A program made the translations under genes and the position numbers. Source: Candidatus Cryptobacteroides excrementipullorum (GTDB lineage Bacteria > Bacteroidota > Bacteroidia > Bacteroidales > UBA932). Taken from it: 64,000 bases of DNA. The notes under the pieces were generated by a model, which made no database searches, was not told the origin of the DNA, and was given only the letters and a program-made list of their open reading frames with translations. Below, piece after piece: positions 1 to 8,469 of the stretch (positions within the stretch are counted from its first letter, which is position 1; each line of letters begins with the position of its first letter). The stretch covers positions 1 to 64,000 of the forward strand of contig JADILZ010000084.1 of NCBI GenBank assembly GCA_017695065.1, written 5' to 3'.

Positions 1-38
1 ACTGGGGTTTAGACAGACAGGATTTCTGGAAGAAATCC

Positions 39-131
39 TTAACGTCAGTGTGACGGATTCCGGTCATAAATGATAAAATATTGATTTTTAATATAATGCT
101 GTTAAACATAAATTCGTCGAACTGACGTTAA
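39..131. repeat. 11-bp perfect inverted repeat (TTAACGTCAGT 39-49 / ACTGACGTTAA 121-131)
   Basis: Direct reading; also a small hairpin ggatttc-tggaa-gaaatcc at 20-38. Confidence 0.6.
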
Positions 132-281
132 CTTAGTGATTTAGGAATATAAATGCCCTCTGTACAGGTGTCCTCGGTTCACTAAGAGACCGTGCAGCCG
201 TTTCCGGTACCGCCACCATGCAAAGGGCAAATAAATGTCTATGACAGCCGGATTTTGTCCGGTTGCTTAGTGATTTAGGAA
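132..281. repeat. 16-bp direct repeat CTTAGTGATTTAGGAA at 132-147 and 266-281
   Basis: Exact match, 134 bp apart, upstream of the TA module. Confidence 0.7.
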
Positions 282-349
282 CAGTAAAGGTATGCAATTA
301 TTTTACACCTGTTGCTCTTTTTCTTTCTTTTGTTTTCAAAAAATAGCAT

Positions 350-357
350 TATATTTG
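350..357 (+). promoter_or_regulatory. Bacteroidota-type promoter (-7 TATATTTG; -33 TTTG at 329-332) for TA operon
   Basis: TTTG-N17-TAnnTTTG upstream of ATG 391. Confidence 0.6.
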
Positions 358-390
358 TACCGATTTAAGTACACCAAAAGGACAAATACA

Positions 391-669
391 ATGAAGACGG
401 CAAACTTTACTGAGTTCAGACAGAACCTGCGTGCATACCTTGACAGGGTAATAAACGACACCGACACGGTGGTAATAAACCGTGGAAACGGCACCGCCGC
501 CGTGCTTATCTCCATGGATGAATACAACGCCATGAAGGAAACGGAATACATCATGCAATCCCCTGCAACAATGGAAGCGATACAGCGTGCATCTGACGAG
601 CTGGACAACGGAAAGTCCCTCAAACAAAAAGACGGGGAAACGGTAGAGGATTTCCTGGCTCGCATTTGA
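391..669 (+). CDS. yefM: YefM/Phd-family antitoxin
   Basis: MKTANFTEFRQNLRAYLDRVINDTDTVVINRGNGTAAVLISMDEYNAMKET is typical of YefM; stop 1 nt before the toxin start. Confidence 0.85.
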   Translation: MKTANFTEFRQNLRAYLDRVINDTDTVVINRGNGTAAVLISMDEYNAMKETEYIMQSPATMEAIQRASDELDNGKSLKQKDGETVEDFLARI

Positions 670-670
670 C

Positions 671-952
671 ATGTACCGTCTGGTCTTTTCTATGCAAGCA
701 CGCACCGACTGGGAGTATTGGAAACAGTCGGGAAATACTGCCATAATCAAGAAAATAACGGCTTTACTGAAAGATATGACAGAACACCCGTATACTGGAA
801 CAGGAAAGCCAGAGCCGTTGAAATATGCCCTGTCCGGGTGCTGGTCAAGACGTATAAACCGGGAACACAGGATTGTTTACCGTGTAAAAGAAACTGATAT
901 TGAGGTTGAGATAATGACGATGCGCTATCACTACGACAGAGCCACAAAATGA
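671..952 (+). CDS. yoeB: YoeB-family mRNA interferase toxin
   Basis: TGKPEPLKYALSGCWSRRINREHRIVYRV...MRYHY is the YoeB C-terminal signature. Confidence 0.9.
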   Translation: MYRLVFSMQARTDWEYWKQSGNTAIIKKITALLKDMTEHPYTGTGKPEPLKYALSGCWSRRINREHRIVYRVKETDIEVEIMTMRYHYDRATK

Positions 953-1037
953 CCTAAAACCTCAAAATCCGGGTATTAAAAAGGGATTGCCCGTCACAGG
1001 TTCGCCCCCAAAGTGAAATCTTCGCCCGCACAAAGAG

Positions 1038-1065
1038 TCCCTGTTAATCGATTGATTAGCAGGGA
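1038..1065 (+). terminator. 28-bp imperfect palindrome, possible terminator of TA operon
   Basis: tccctgttaatcgattgattagcaggga followed by tttaattctt. Confidence 0.45.
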
Positions 1066-1204
1066 TTTAATTCTTGTTGAGATATAAAATGAAGTCCCGT
1101 GAAAAAAGGTGGGCGGCAGAGCTTTCCCGAAAGAGAATGTACCCCCATGAGCCCGCCGGACATTGATTGCATGCAAGAGATTTCCCAATCTCGGCTTTTA
1201 TGTC

Positions 1205-1212
1205 TAACTTTG
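1205..1212 (+). promoter_or_regulatory. -7 box TAACTTTG upstream of response regulator
   Basis: TAnnTTTG 28 bp before ATG 1240. Confidence 0.45.
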
Positions 1213-1239
1213 CTTCAGACAGCCAAACCTGATAAAATT

Positions 1240-2649
1240 ATGGCCAAGAATAAAGGCAAGATACTGGTAGTGGACGACAATTCCGGGATACGCTCCGCCC
1301 TGCGGATTCTCCTGCCCATGCACTTCAGCGGAGTGGAGATCATCTCCTCCCCCACTGAACTCATGACAAGGGTGGAGGCATTCAGACCGGACGCAGTGCT
1401 TCTGGACATGAACTTCCACAGGGACATAAATACCGGGAATGAGGGACTGTACTGGCTTTCCGAGCTGAAAAGGCACCACCCGGATATACAGGTGGTCCTG
1501 TTCACGGCATACGCCGACATAGCCCTGGCAGTGGAGGGGATGAAGCGCGGTGCGTCGGACTTCGTCGTGAAACCGTGGGATAACGAGAAACTGATTAAGA
1601 TACTCGAGGAGGCATGCGCCAGACACCGGAAAACGGACAGCGGCAAGAGCGCCAAGGCAGGAGAAACGTGCGGACCAGCGGCCATGTACTGGGGGACGGG
1701 GCCAGGCATGACAGAAATCCGCAAGACGGTCGGGAAGATTGCACCGACTGACGCATCCATACTCATAACAGGAGAGAACGGGACCGGGAAGGACGTGCTG
1801 GCCAGGGAGATACACAGGTTGTCAGAGCGAAGCGGCAAGCCCATGGTGGGCGTGGACCTGGGGGCCGTCCCCGAGACATTGTTCGAAAGCGAACTGTTCG
1901 GCCATGCAAAAGGTGCGTTTACGGACGCCAGGTCAGACTTCGCAGGGAAGTTCGAGCAGGCACAGGAAGGGACGCTTTTCCTGGACGAGATAGGCAACGT
2001 GCCGCTGCACCTGCAGCCCAAACTCCTGAGGGTCCTCCAGAGCAGGACGGTCACCAGAGTCGGGGACACGCGGAGTATCCCTGTGGACATCAGGCTGATA
2101 TGCGCCACCAATATGGACCTCCCGAGGATGGTCCGTGAAGGGAAATTCAGGGAAGACCTGTTCTACAGGATAAACACTGTCCACATTCACCTCCCGCCCC
2201 TGAGGGAAAGGAAGGACGAAATCTTGCCGCTCGCCGTGATGTTCATGAAAAGGTTCGCCGCACAGTACAACCGCAAGGCGTCCGGCATCACGCCGGAAGC
2301 CTCGCAGTGGCTCGTGTCACATGCATGGAAGGGCAATATCCGGGAGCTGCAGAACTGCATGGAGAAGGCCGTGATAATGTCCGACAGCGAATCCCTGACC
2401 AGGGAGGATTTCATGAGCGCAGGCATAATGGCCGGATACGGACCGGAGGACGGGCCGGGGCCATTACAGGGGACCGGTATGCAGGACGACGGCTGGAAAG
2501 AAGAGCAGGGTGACACACTCGAGATGATAGAAGAGAAGGCTATCCGCTCAGCAATGAAGAAATACAGCGGGAACCTTACCCTTGTCGCAAAGGCGCTGGA
2601 CATCAGCAGGCCTACGCTATATAACAAACTCAGGAAATACAACATCTGA
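1240..2649 (+). CDS. Sigma-54-dependent response regulator (receiver-AAA+-Fis HTH, NtrC family)
   Basis: ILVVDDNSGIR receiver; GENGTGKD Walker A; ESELFGHAKGAFTDA (GAFTGA-like); Fis HTH at C-terminus. Confidence 0.95.
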   Translation: MAKNKGKILVVDDNSGIRSALRILLPMHFSGVEIISSPTELMTRVEAFRPDAVLLDMNFHRDINTGNEGLYWLSELKRHHPDIQVVLFTAYADIALAVEGMKRGASDFVVKPWDNEKLIKILEEACARHRKTDSGKSAKAGETCGPAAMYWGTGPGMTEIRKTVGKIAPTDASILITGENGTGKDVLAREIHRLSERSGKPMVGVDLGAVPETLFESELFGHAKGAFTDARSDFAGKFEQAQEGTLFLDEIGNVPLHLQPKLLRVLQSRTVTRVGDTRSIPVDIRLICATNMDLPRMVREGKFREDLFYRINTVHIHLPPLRERKDEILPLAVMFMKRFAAQYNRKASGITPEASQWLVSHAWKGNIRELQNCMEKAVIMSDSESLTREDFMSAGIMAGYGPEDGPGPLQGTGMQDDGWKEEQGDTLEMIEEKAIRSAMKKYSGNLTLVAKALDISRPTLYNKLRKYNI

Positions 2650-2650
2650 A

Positions 2651-3895
2651 GTGGAAATCCAGTATATAGCCATATCAGCCGCCGCAGTGGTGGCCGCATT
2701 TGCCGCAGCGGCTGTATTATTCACACAGAGGACCCGCCGCAAGGTGGACTACATGCTCGACGCCCTGGAGGACAAGGAGACCAATTTCAGGTTCAGGGAA
2801 GAGCAGTGGTTCAGCAGGAAGTTCAACAAGACCCTCAACAGGCTCAGGACAATCTTCGAGAAAGAGAAATCAGAGATACGACAGCAGGAGCAATACTACG
2901 GGCAGATGCTCGACCATGTCCAGACCGGAATCGTGGTGATAGACGATGACGGAGAGAGGATAAACTACTGCAACGCCAAGGCTCTCCAGATCCTCGGCAT
3001 AGCCACATTCAGCAACATAAGGCAGCTCAGGAGGATAAGCGAGTCGCTTGCGGACGCTTTCAGGAAAGTGGCGGAAGGAGTGGAAGAGAAGGCGAGCTAC
3101 TTCAACGAGTCATCAAGAGTGACGATTTCTATCACGGCTTCGCCTGCAATGATAAATGAGAAGAATGTGAAGATAGTGGCCTTCAATGACATAAGCAGCG
3201 ACATCGAAGAAAACGAGACAGCCTCATGGACCAGGCTCATCCGCGTCCTCACCCATGAGATAATGAATACGGTGACCCCTATCGCCTCTCTCAGCGATGC
3301 CCTCGCAAGGTACGTCACTTCAGAAAGCCCCTCGCACGGACCTGACGACCAGGGGAATTCTCCAGACATAAAGGCCGGTCTGGAAACGATTGCCTCGGCA
3401 TCGAGGGGGCTGATAAAGTTCGTGGATTCATACAGGAACCTCACCCACATTGCCACCCCGGTCAAGAAGGCATTCTATCTCCGCGACCTGGTGGAGTCAG
3501 TGAGGAAACTCACCGTGGAACAGTTCACAAAGGCCGGGACAGAGTTCAGCTATGAGGAAAAGGACGAGGATATCCTGCTCTATGCGGACGAGGGGCAGAT
3601 TTCCCAGATCATGGTCAACCTTCTCAAGAACGCGGTACAGGCAGGGGCAAGGCACGTGCATGTAAGAGCCGGCATCGACAGCCTGGAAAGCATCATAATA
3701 GACGTGTGCAACGACGGCCAGCCTATCAGCAAGGAAAGCCAGGAAGAAATCTTCGTTCCGTTCTTCACGACCAAGCCGACAGGCACCGGAATAGGACTGA
3801 GCATATCGCGGCAGATAATGAGGATGCACAACGGAAGCCTCAGGCTTTCAAGGAGTGACGGGTCTCAGACTGTGTTCACGCTCATTTTCAGATAG
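2651..3895 (+). CDS. Membrane sensor histidine kinase (NtrB/NtrY-like)
   Basis: LTHEIMNTVTP H-box, NLLKNAVQAGA N-box, GTGIGLSISRQI G-box; GTG start 2 nt after upstream stop. Confidence 0.9.
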   Translation: MEIQYIAISAAAVVAAFAAAAVLFTQRTRRKVDYMLDALEDKETNFRFREEQWFSRKFNKTLNRLRTIFEKEKSEIRQQEQYYGQMLDHVQTGIVVIDDDGERINYCNAKALQILGIATFSNIRQLRRISESLADAFRKVAEGVEEKASYFNESSRVTISITASPAMINEKNVKIVAFNDISSDIEENETASWTRLIRVLTHEIMNTVTPIASLSDALARYVTSESPSHGPDDQGNSPDIKAGLETIASASRGLIKFVDSYRNLTHIATPVKKAFYLRDLVESVRKLTVEQFTKAGTEFSYEEKDEDILLYADEGQISQIMVNLLKNAVQAGARHVHVRAGIDSLESIIIDVCNDGQPISKESQEEIFVPFFTTKPTGTGIGLSISRQIMRMHNGSLRLSRSDGSQTVFTLIFR

Positions 3896-4647
3896 CGGGA
3901 GCACAGCTCTTCCGCCCGGGCCAGGGAATCCGCCTTGCCCACGTCAATGAGGTGCAGGTCCTCTGCCTGCACACCGTAGACAGGATAGCGGTCAGCCACC
4001 TTCAGATAGAAATCCATCACAGGGAACCTTTCCCCGAAACCTTCCCTGCCGAAAAGAGGGAAGACAGAACCGGATATGACATGTATGCCGGAAAATGCGA
4101 GCATGCGGCATGAGGACACGTCCAGGGACGGATACGGTGTCCGGACTTCGCCTGTGGACACGTTGGTCCATCCGACAAGCCTCATATCATCGTCAAAGAG
4201 AAGGTAACGACTTGTCTTCCGCTTACTTACGAGCAGAGTCGCCAGTGCCCCATCCCGTACCCCGGACACGAGCCATCCGATGTCCAGGTCGGAGAGGATG
4301 TCCACATTGTGCACAAGGAAGTACTCCCCTGCCGGATCCCCGGACCCTGATGGGGCCAGGAACCTCTCCGCATGGCGGATGCCTCCCCCTGTCTCCCTGA
4401 GCATGTCACGCTCATCGGAAACATGGACAGTCATCCCGAGACAGTCCACGGACTCCAGATAGTCCTCTATCATGCCGGCGAAATGATGGACGTTGACCAC
4501 GACCTCATCTATCCCTGCCGCCTTCAGTTTCATCATAACATGCCACAGCAGGGGCTTCCCGCAGACAGGCACGAGAGCCTTTGGCATGCTGTCTGTGAGC
4601 GGCCTGAGTCTCGTACCGAGCCCGGCCGCGAATATCATAGCTTTCAT
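3865..4647 (-). CDS. Nucleotidyltransferase, MurU-like (MurNAc-1-P uridylyltransferase)
   Basis: MKAMIFAAGLGTRLRPLTDSMPKALVPVCGKPLLWHV; ATGA overlap with AmgK-like gene. Confidence 0.8.
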   Translation of the reverse strand: MKAMIFAAGLGTRLRPLTDSMPKALVPVCGKPLLWHVMMKLKAAGIDEVVVNVHHFAGMIEDYLESVDCLGMTVHVSDERDMLRETGGGIRHAERFLAPSGSGDPAGEYFLVHNVDILSDLDIGWLVSGVRDGALATLLVSKRKTSRYLLFDDDMRLVGWTNVSTGEVRTPYPSLDVSSCRMLAFSGIHVISGSVFPLFGREGFGERFPVMDFYLKVADRYPVYGVQAEDLHLIDVGKADSLARAEELCSRYLKMSVNTV

Positions 4648-6143
4648 ATGCAAGGGTATGTCCTGACAATGCCACGTTCCCTGTGGACAAGTTCCACACT
4701 CACTCCAGGTGTCCCTGCAAGATGCCTTGCAAGGCTCTCGGCGCAATACACGGAACGGTGCTGGCCTCCGGTACAGCCGAAACACACGGTCAGACTGGTG
4801 AACCCGCGCTCGAGAAACCGCTTCACATGTGCGTCCACCAGCCGGTACACACTGTCCATGAACACGGACACTTCCCCGTCATCCTCGAGAAACTTCACCA
4901 CCGGGGCATCCATCCCGGTAAGCGTCTTGTAACGGTCGTATTTGCCCGGATTGTGTATGGACCTGCAGTCGAACACGTATCCTCCCCCGTTGCCAGAGCG
5001 GTCCTCAGGGATACCTTTCCTGTATGAGAAGCTGTAAACGGAGACTGTCAGCACTGGCTTTCCGGTGGAGGGTGCCGGCGTGCAGACGGCTTTCTGCGTG
5101 CTTTCAGGCACAGCCGTCCCGCCGTCTTCGGCCATATACCTTATTTCCCCGCGGGCGAAGGCACCGGAAAGGAGTCTAAGCACCTTGTCCAGATACGGAT
5201 ATGCCTCAAACGGAGCCGACAGGAGCTCGTCCAGGTTACGGAAAGCGGCAGGGATGCTCTTGAGGAAATGCTCCTTCCCCTCGTAGTATCCCCTGAATCC
5301 GTATGCTCCGAGCACCTGGAGCGTCCTCAACAGGACGAAAAGCCTGAGTTTCTCATGGAAATCCACAGGGTCCGGTCTGAGATGTCCTGGCACGGCCTCA
5401 AGATAGGCATTTATCAGTTCCATCTTCAGCGGAGCGGGATAGCCGGCCCTCGCCTGCCACACGAACGAGGCCACATCATAATGCGCCGGCCCTGTCATGC
5501 CGCCCTGAAAATCAATATAATACGGTAAGCCATCCTTCACCATCACGTTCCTGGACTGGAAGTCCCTGTACATGAAAGTGCAGGCCGGGACCGAGGAGAT
5601 GTCCTCACAGAGGCTCTCGAAATCAGACTGGAGCCTGTATTCGTCGAACACTGTCCCGACCGGTTTCAGGAAACAGTATTTGAAATAGTTGAGGTCGAAC
5701 ATCACCATCCTCCCGTCGAAGCGCCCGGGACGGCAGCATGCCTCCGGGAGGTCCGTTTCCCCGTACTGCAGGGCCGGAAGACCGGCTACAGCCTTGAGCA
5801 GCATGTCCTTTTCATCCCCTTCATAGACGCCCTTCCTGCGGCCTTCCTCCACATAGTCGAAAAGAGAGACGCTGCCAAGGTCCTCCTGCAGATAGCTCAT
5901 CCCGTCTTCGCTGACAGCGTATATCTCGGGGACATTGATCCCCTTGTCCCTGAAGTGGCGGGCCATAGTGCAGAAAGCGTTGTTCTCCTGGAGGTCGGTG
6001 CCGGAGACCCCTATCGCCGAAAAGCCGTTGCCGGAAAGCCTGAAGTACTTCCTGTGGCCGCCCGAGAGAGGCAGCATCGTGACCTTTTCCGGCATTGTCC
6101 CGGTAAAGGAACGGAACAGGCCCGACAATACAGTATTGTCCAT
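4644..6143 (-). CDS. Fusion of AmgK-like aminosugar/phosphotransferase kinase and RapZ C-terminal domain
   Basis: N-term: TFMYRDFQSRNVMVKDGLPYYIDFQGGMTGPAHYDVASF (APH fold); C-term: FDCRSIHNPG...TVCFGCTGGQHRSVYCAE (RapZ-C). Confidence 0.85.
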   Translation of the reverse strand: MDNTVLSGLFRSFTGTMPEKVTMLPLSGGHRKYFRLSGNGFSAIGVSGTDLQENNAFCTMARHFRDKGINVPEIYAVSEDGMSYLQEDLGSVSLFDYVEEGRRKGVYEGDEKDMLLKAVAGLPALQYGETDLPEACCRPGRFDGRMVMFDLNYFKYCFLKPVGTVFDEYRLQSDFESLCEDISSVPACTFMYRDFQSRNVMVKDGLPYYIDFQGGMTGPAHYDVASFVWQARAGYPAPLKMELINAYLEAVPGHLRPDPVDFHEKLRLFVLLRTLQVLGAYGFRGYYEGKEHFLKSIPAAFRNLDELLSAPFEAYPYLDKVLRLLSGAFARGEIRYMAEDGGTAVPESTQKAVCTPAPSTGKPVLTVSVYSFSYRKGIPEDRSGNGGGYVFDCRSIHNPGKYDRYKTLTGMDAPVVKFLEDDGEVSVFMDSVYRLVDAHVKRFLERGFTSLTVCFGCTGGQHRSVYCAESLARHLAGTPGVSVELVHRERGIVRTYPCI

Positions 6144-6223
6144 TATTGTACGGATTGAATGGTTATACTTCCAAATAAGCAGGCACAAAAATACAAATTA
6201 TGACATTGTCTCGCAAAAAAGTA

Positions 6224-6231
6224 TATCTTTG
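6224..6231 (+). promoter_or_regulatory. -7 box TATCTTTG upstream of pncB
   Basis: TAnnTTTG motif. Confidence 0.5.
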
Positions 6232-6280
6232 CATGGATTAACCGTCTCCGTTCCGGAGACATGCAGAATGTGACCTGACA

Positions 6281-7765
6281 ATGCTCAACAACGCCTATTG
6301 CTCGGACAAGTACCAGTACACGATGGGAAAGTCATTCTATGACTGCGGCATGAAAGACAAGACCGCTATCTTCAACCTTTTCTACCGCAAGGCTCCGGAA
6401 AACAACAACTGGGCCGTGGCAAGCGGCATAGACGAGGTGCTGGAGATGGTGGAGAACCTCGGCTCCATGCCCCCGGAGTTCTTCAGCCGGTTCCTGCCGG
6501 GGCCGGAGTATGCGGAATTCAGGGAGTACCTCTCCGGGATGAAGTTCACAGGCAACATCTATGCGGTGCGCGAGGGGGAGATAGTCTTCCCGTCCCAGCC
6601 GGTGGTAATCGTGGAAGGCCCGCTCATCGAGGCGCAGGTGCTGGAGACCCCGATGCTGTGCATCATGAACCACCAGATGGCCGTGGCCACGAAGGCCTCG
6701 AGGGTATGCAGGGCGACGAACAAGCCTGTGAGCGAGTTCGGGTCAAGACGCGCTCACGGCCCGTGGGCGGCCACATACGGAGCCAAGGCGGCCATCATCG
6801 CCGGATGCAGCAACACATCCAATATCCTCACAGGGGTCATGTTCGACTGCGGGTCCACCGGCACCATGGCCCACAGCTACGTCACATCATTCGGGTGTTC
6901 CGTGGAAGGCGAGCACAAGGCCTTCGACTCATATATAAAGACCCACAGGGACGAGCCGCTCATTCTCCTGATAGACACGTACGATTCGCTCAAATGCGGG
7001 ATACTCAACGCCATGCGCGCCTACAGGGAGAACGGCATAGATGACAGCTACCCATACGGATACGGCATCAGGCTGGACAGCGGCGACCTCGCGTACCTCT
7101 CATGCGAATGCAGGAGGATACTGGACGAGAACGGGTTCCGGAAATGCAGGATATTCGCGACAAACTCGCTGGACGAATACATCATCTCCGACCTTGAGAG
7201 GCAGGGAGCATGCATAGACTCGTACGGGGTGGGCGACGCCATCGCCACCAGCAAGGCAAGCCCTTGCTTCGGCAACGTCTATAAACTCGTCCAGATCGAC
7301 GGGCAGCCGGTGCTGAAACGCTCGGAGGACAAGGCGAAGCTGATAAACCCGGGATTCCAGATCACCTACAGGATCACAAAGCATGACCCGGAGAAAGGTG
7401 ACATATACAAAGCGGACGTGACCTGCCTCAGAGGGGACACCCTCACAAGGAAAATCGGGAACGGGGAGACATTCACCATCTGCGATGAAAACGACAGGTA
7501 CAAGTTCAAGACCTTCGAAGAAGGCAGCTACTCGGCAAAACCGCTGCAGGAGAAGGTGATGGAAGGGGGAAAACGCTGTGTCCCGGTACATTCCCTGTCT
7601 GAGAAGAAAGCATATTATGAAGATACACTGCACCATTTCAGCCCGAGCGAAAGACGACTGATCAACCCCCATTATTACAAGGTAGACATCTCGGACCAGC
7701 TTTACGACCTGAAGATGGGCATCATAAACAGACTTGTAAGCGAAATAAACAACTTCAGCCTCTGA
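6281..7765 (+). CDS. pncB: Nicotinate phosphoribosyltransferase
   Basis: SDKYQYTMGKSFYDCG...; FGSRRAHGPWAATYGAKAA; RLDSGDLAYLS. Confidence 0.92.
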   Translation: MLNNAYCSDKYQYTMGKSFYDCGMKDKTAIFNLFYRKAPENNNWAVASGIDEVLEMVENLGSMPPEFFSRFLPGPEYAEFREYLSGMKFTGNIYAVREGEIVFPSQPVVIVEGPLIEAQVLETPMLCIMNHQMAVATKASRVCRATNKPVSEFGSRRAHGPWAATYGAKAAIIAGCSNTSNILTGVMFDCGSTGTMAHSYVTSFGCSVEGEHKAFDSYIKTHRDEPLILLIDTYDSLKCGILNAMRAYRENGIDDSYPYGYGIRLDSGDLAYLSCECRRILDENGFRKCRIFATNSLDEYIISDLERQGACIDSYGVGDAIATSKASPCFGNVYKLVQIDGQPVLKRSEDKAKLINPGFQITYRITKHDPEKGDIYKADVTCLRGDTLTRKIGNGETFTICDENDRYKFKTFEEGSYSAKPLQEKVMEGGKRCVPVHSLSEKKAYYEDTLHHFSPSERRLINPHYYKVDISDQLYDLKMGIINRLVSEINNFSL

Positions 7766-7772
7766 TCCAGAC

Positions 7773-8360
7773 ATGACAGATTCAGCTCTTGTAATAGTGG
7801 ACATGCTATATGACTTCATAGACGGGTCACTTGCATGCCTGAACTCAAAGAATGCGGTCAAAGAGACCGTCGCTTTCATAGACAAGGTCACAGCGGGCCA
7901 GGAAGGGGATGACAGCGAGATACTGGACACATACCCTATCCTCTTCGTGTGCGACCACCATCCTGCGGACCACTGCTCTTTCGTCTCCGAGGGGGGCACA
8001 TGGCCGTCACACTGTGTCACAGGCACGCACGGAGGTGCCGTACATGAGATGCTCCATCCGTACATGAACGAGGAGCTCACATTTTACAAGGGATGCAGGA
8101 AGGACGAGGAACAGTACTCCGGGTTCGACGGTGTCAACAAGGCCGGACAGTCACTCGGGGAAGTCCTGGAGCTGCTGGACATCAAGGAAGTGAATGTCTG
8201 CGGCATCGCCACGGAATACTGCGTGAAGGCCACATGCACCGACCTCCTGAAGGCCGGGTTCAAGGTACGCCTCCTTTCAAAAGCCCTCGGATACGTGGAT
8301 GAAGCCGGACATCTTGCAGCTTTGGATGAGCTGGGGAAGGCCGGGGTCTCCATCCTGTGA
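7773..8360 (+). CDS. pncA: Nicotinamidase/isochorismatase-family hydrolase
   Basis: ALVIVDMLYDF; CDHHPADHCSF; CGIATEYCVKAT; adjacent to pncB. Confidence 0.88.
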   Translation: MTDSALVIVDMLYDFIDGSLACLNSKNAVKETVAFIDKVTAGQEGDDSEILDTYPILFVCDHHPADHCSFVSEGGTWPSHCVTGTHGGAVHEMLHPYMNEELTFYKGCRKDEEQYSGFDGVNKAGQSLGEVLELLDIKEVNVCGIATEYCVKATCTDLLKAGFKVRLLSKALGYVDEAGHLAALDELGKAGVSIL

Positions 8361-8452
8361 AAGGCCCGCGCGAGGGTTAGAGAGGGGCAGCCATGAGGGG
8401 CAACCTGAGGGGGCAGCGGACAATCATTTTTTGCAAAAATAAATAATTTACA

Positions 8453-8460
8453 TACCTTTG
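8453..8460 (+). promoter_or_regulatory. Promoter: -33 TTTG (8430-8433), -7 TACCTTTG
   Basis: 19-bp spacing, ATG only 9 nt after the box. Confidence 0.6.
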
Positions 8461-8469
8461 CAGGTTCGT

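Noticed and set aside
1-1100. Complete mobile element at the left edge
   Set aside because: Repeats and a TA module are present but there is no integrase, transposase or relaxase in view; only an island-edge hypothesis is justified.
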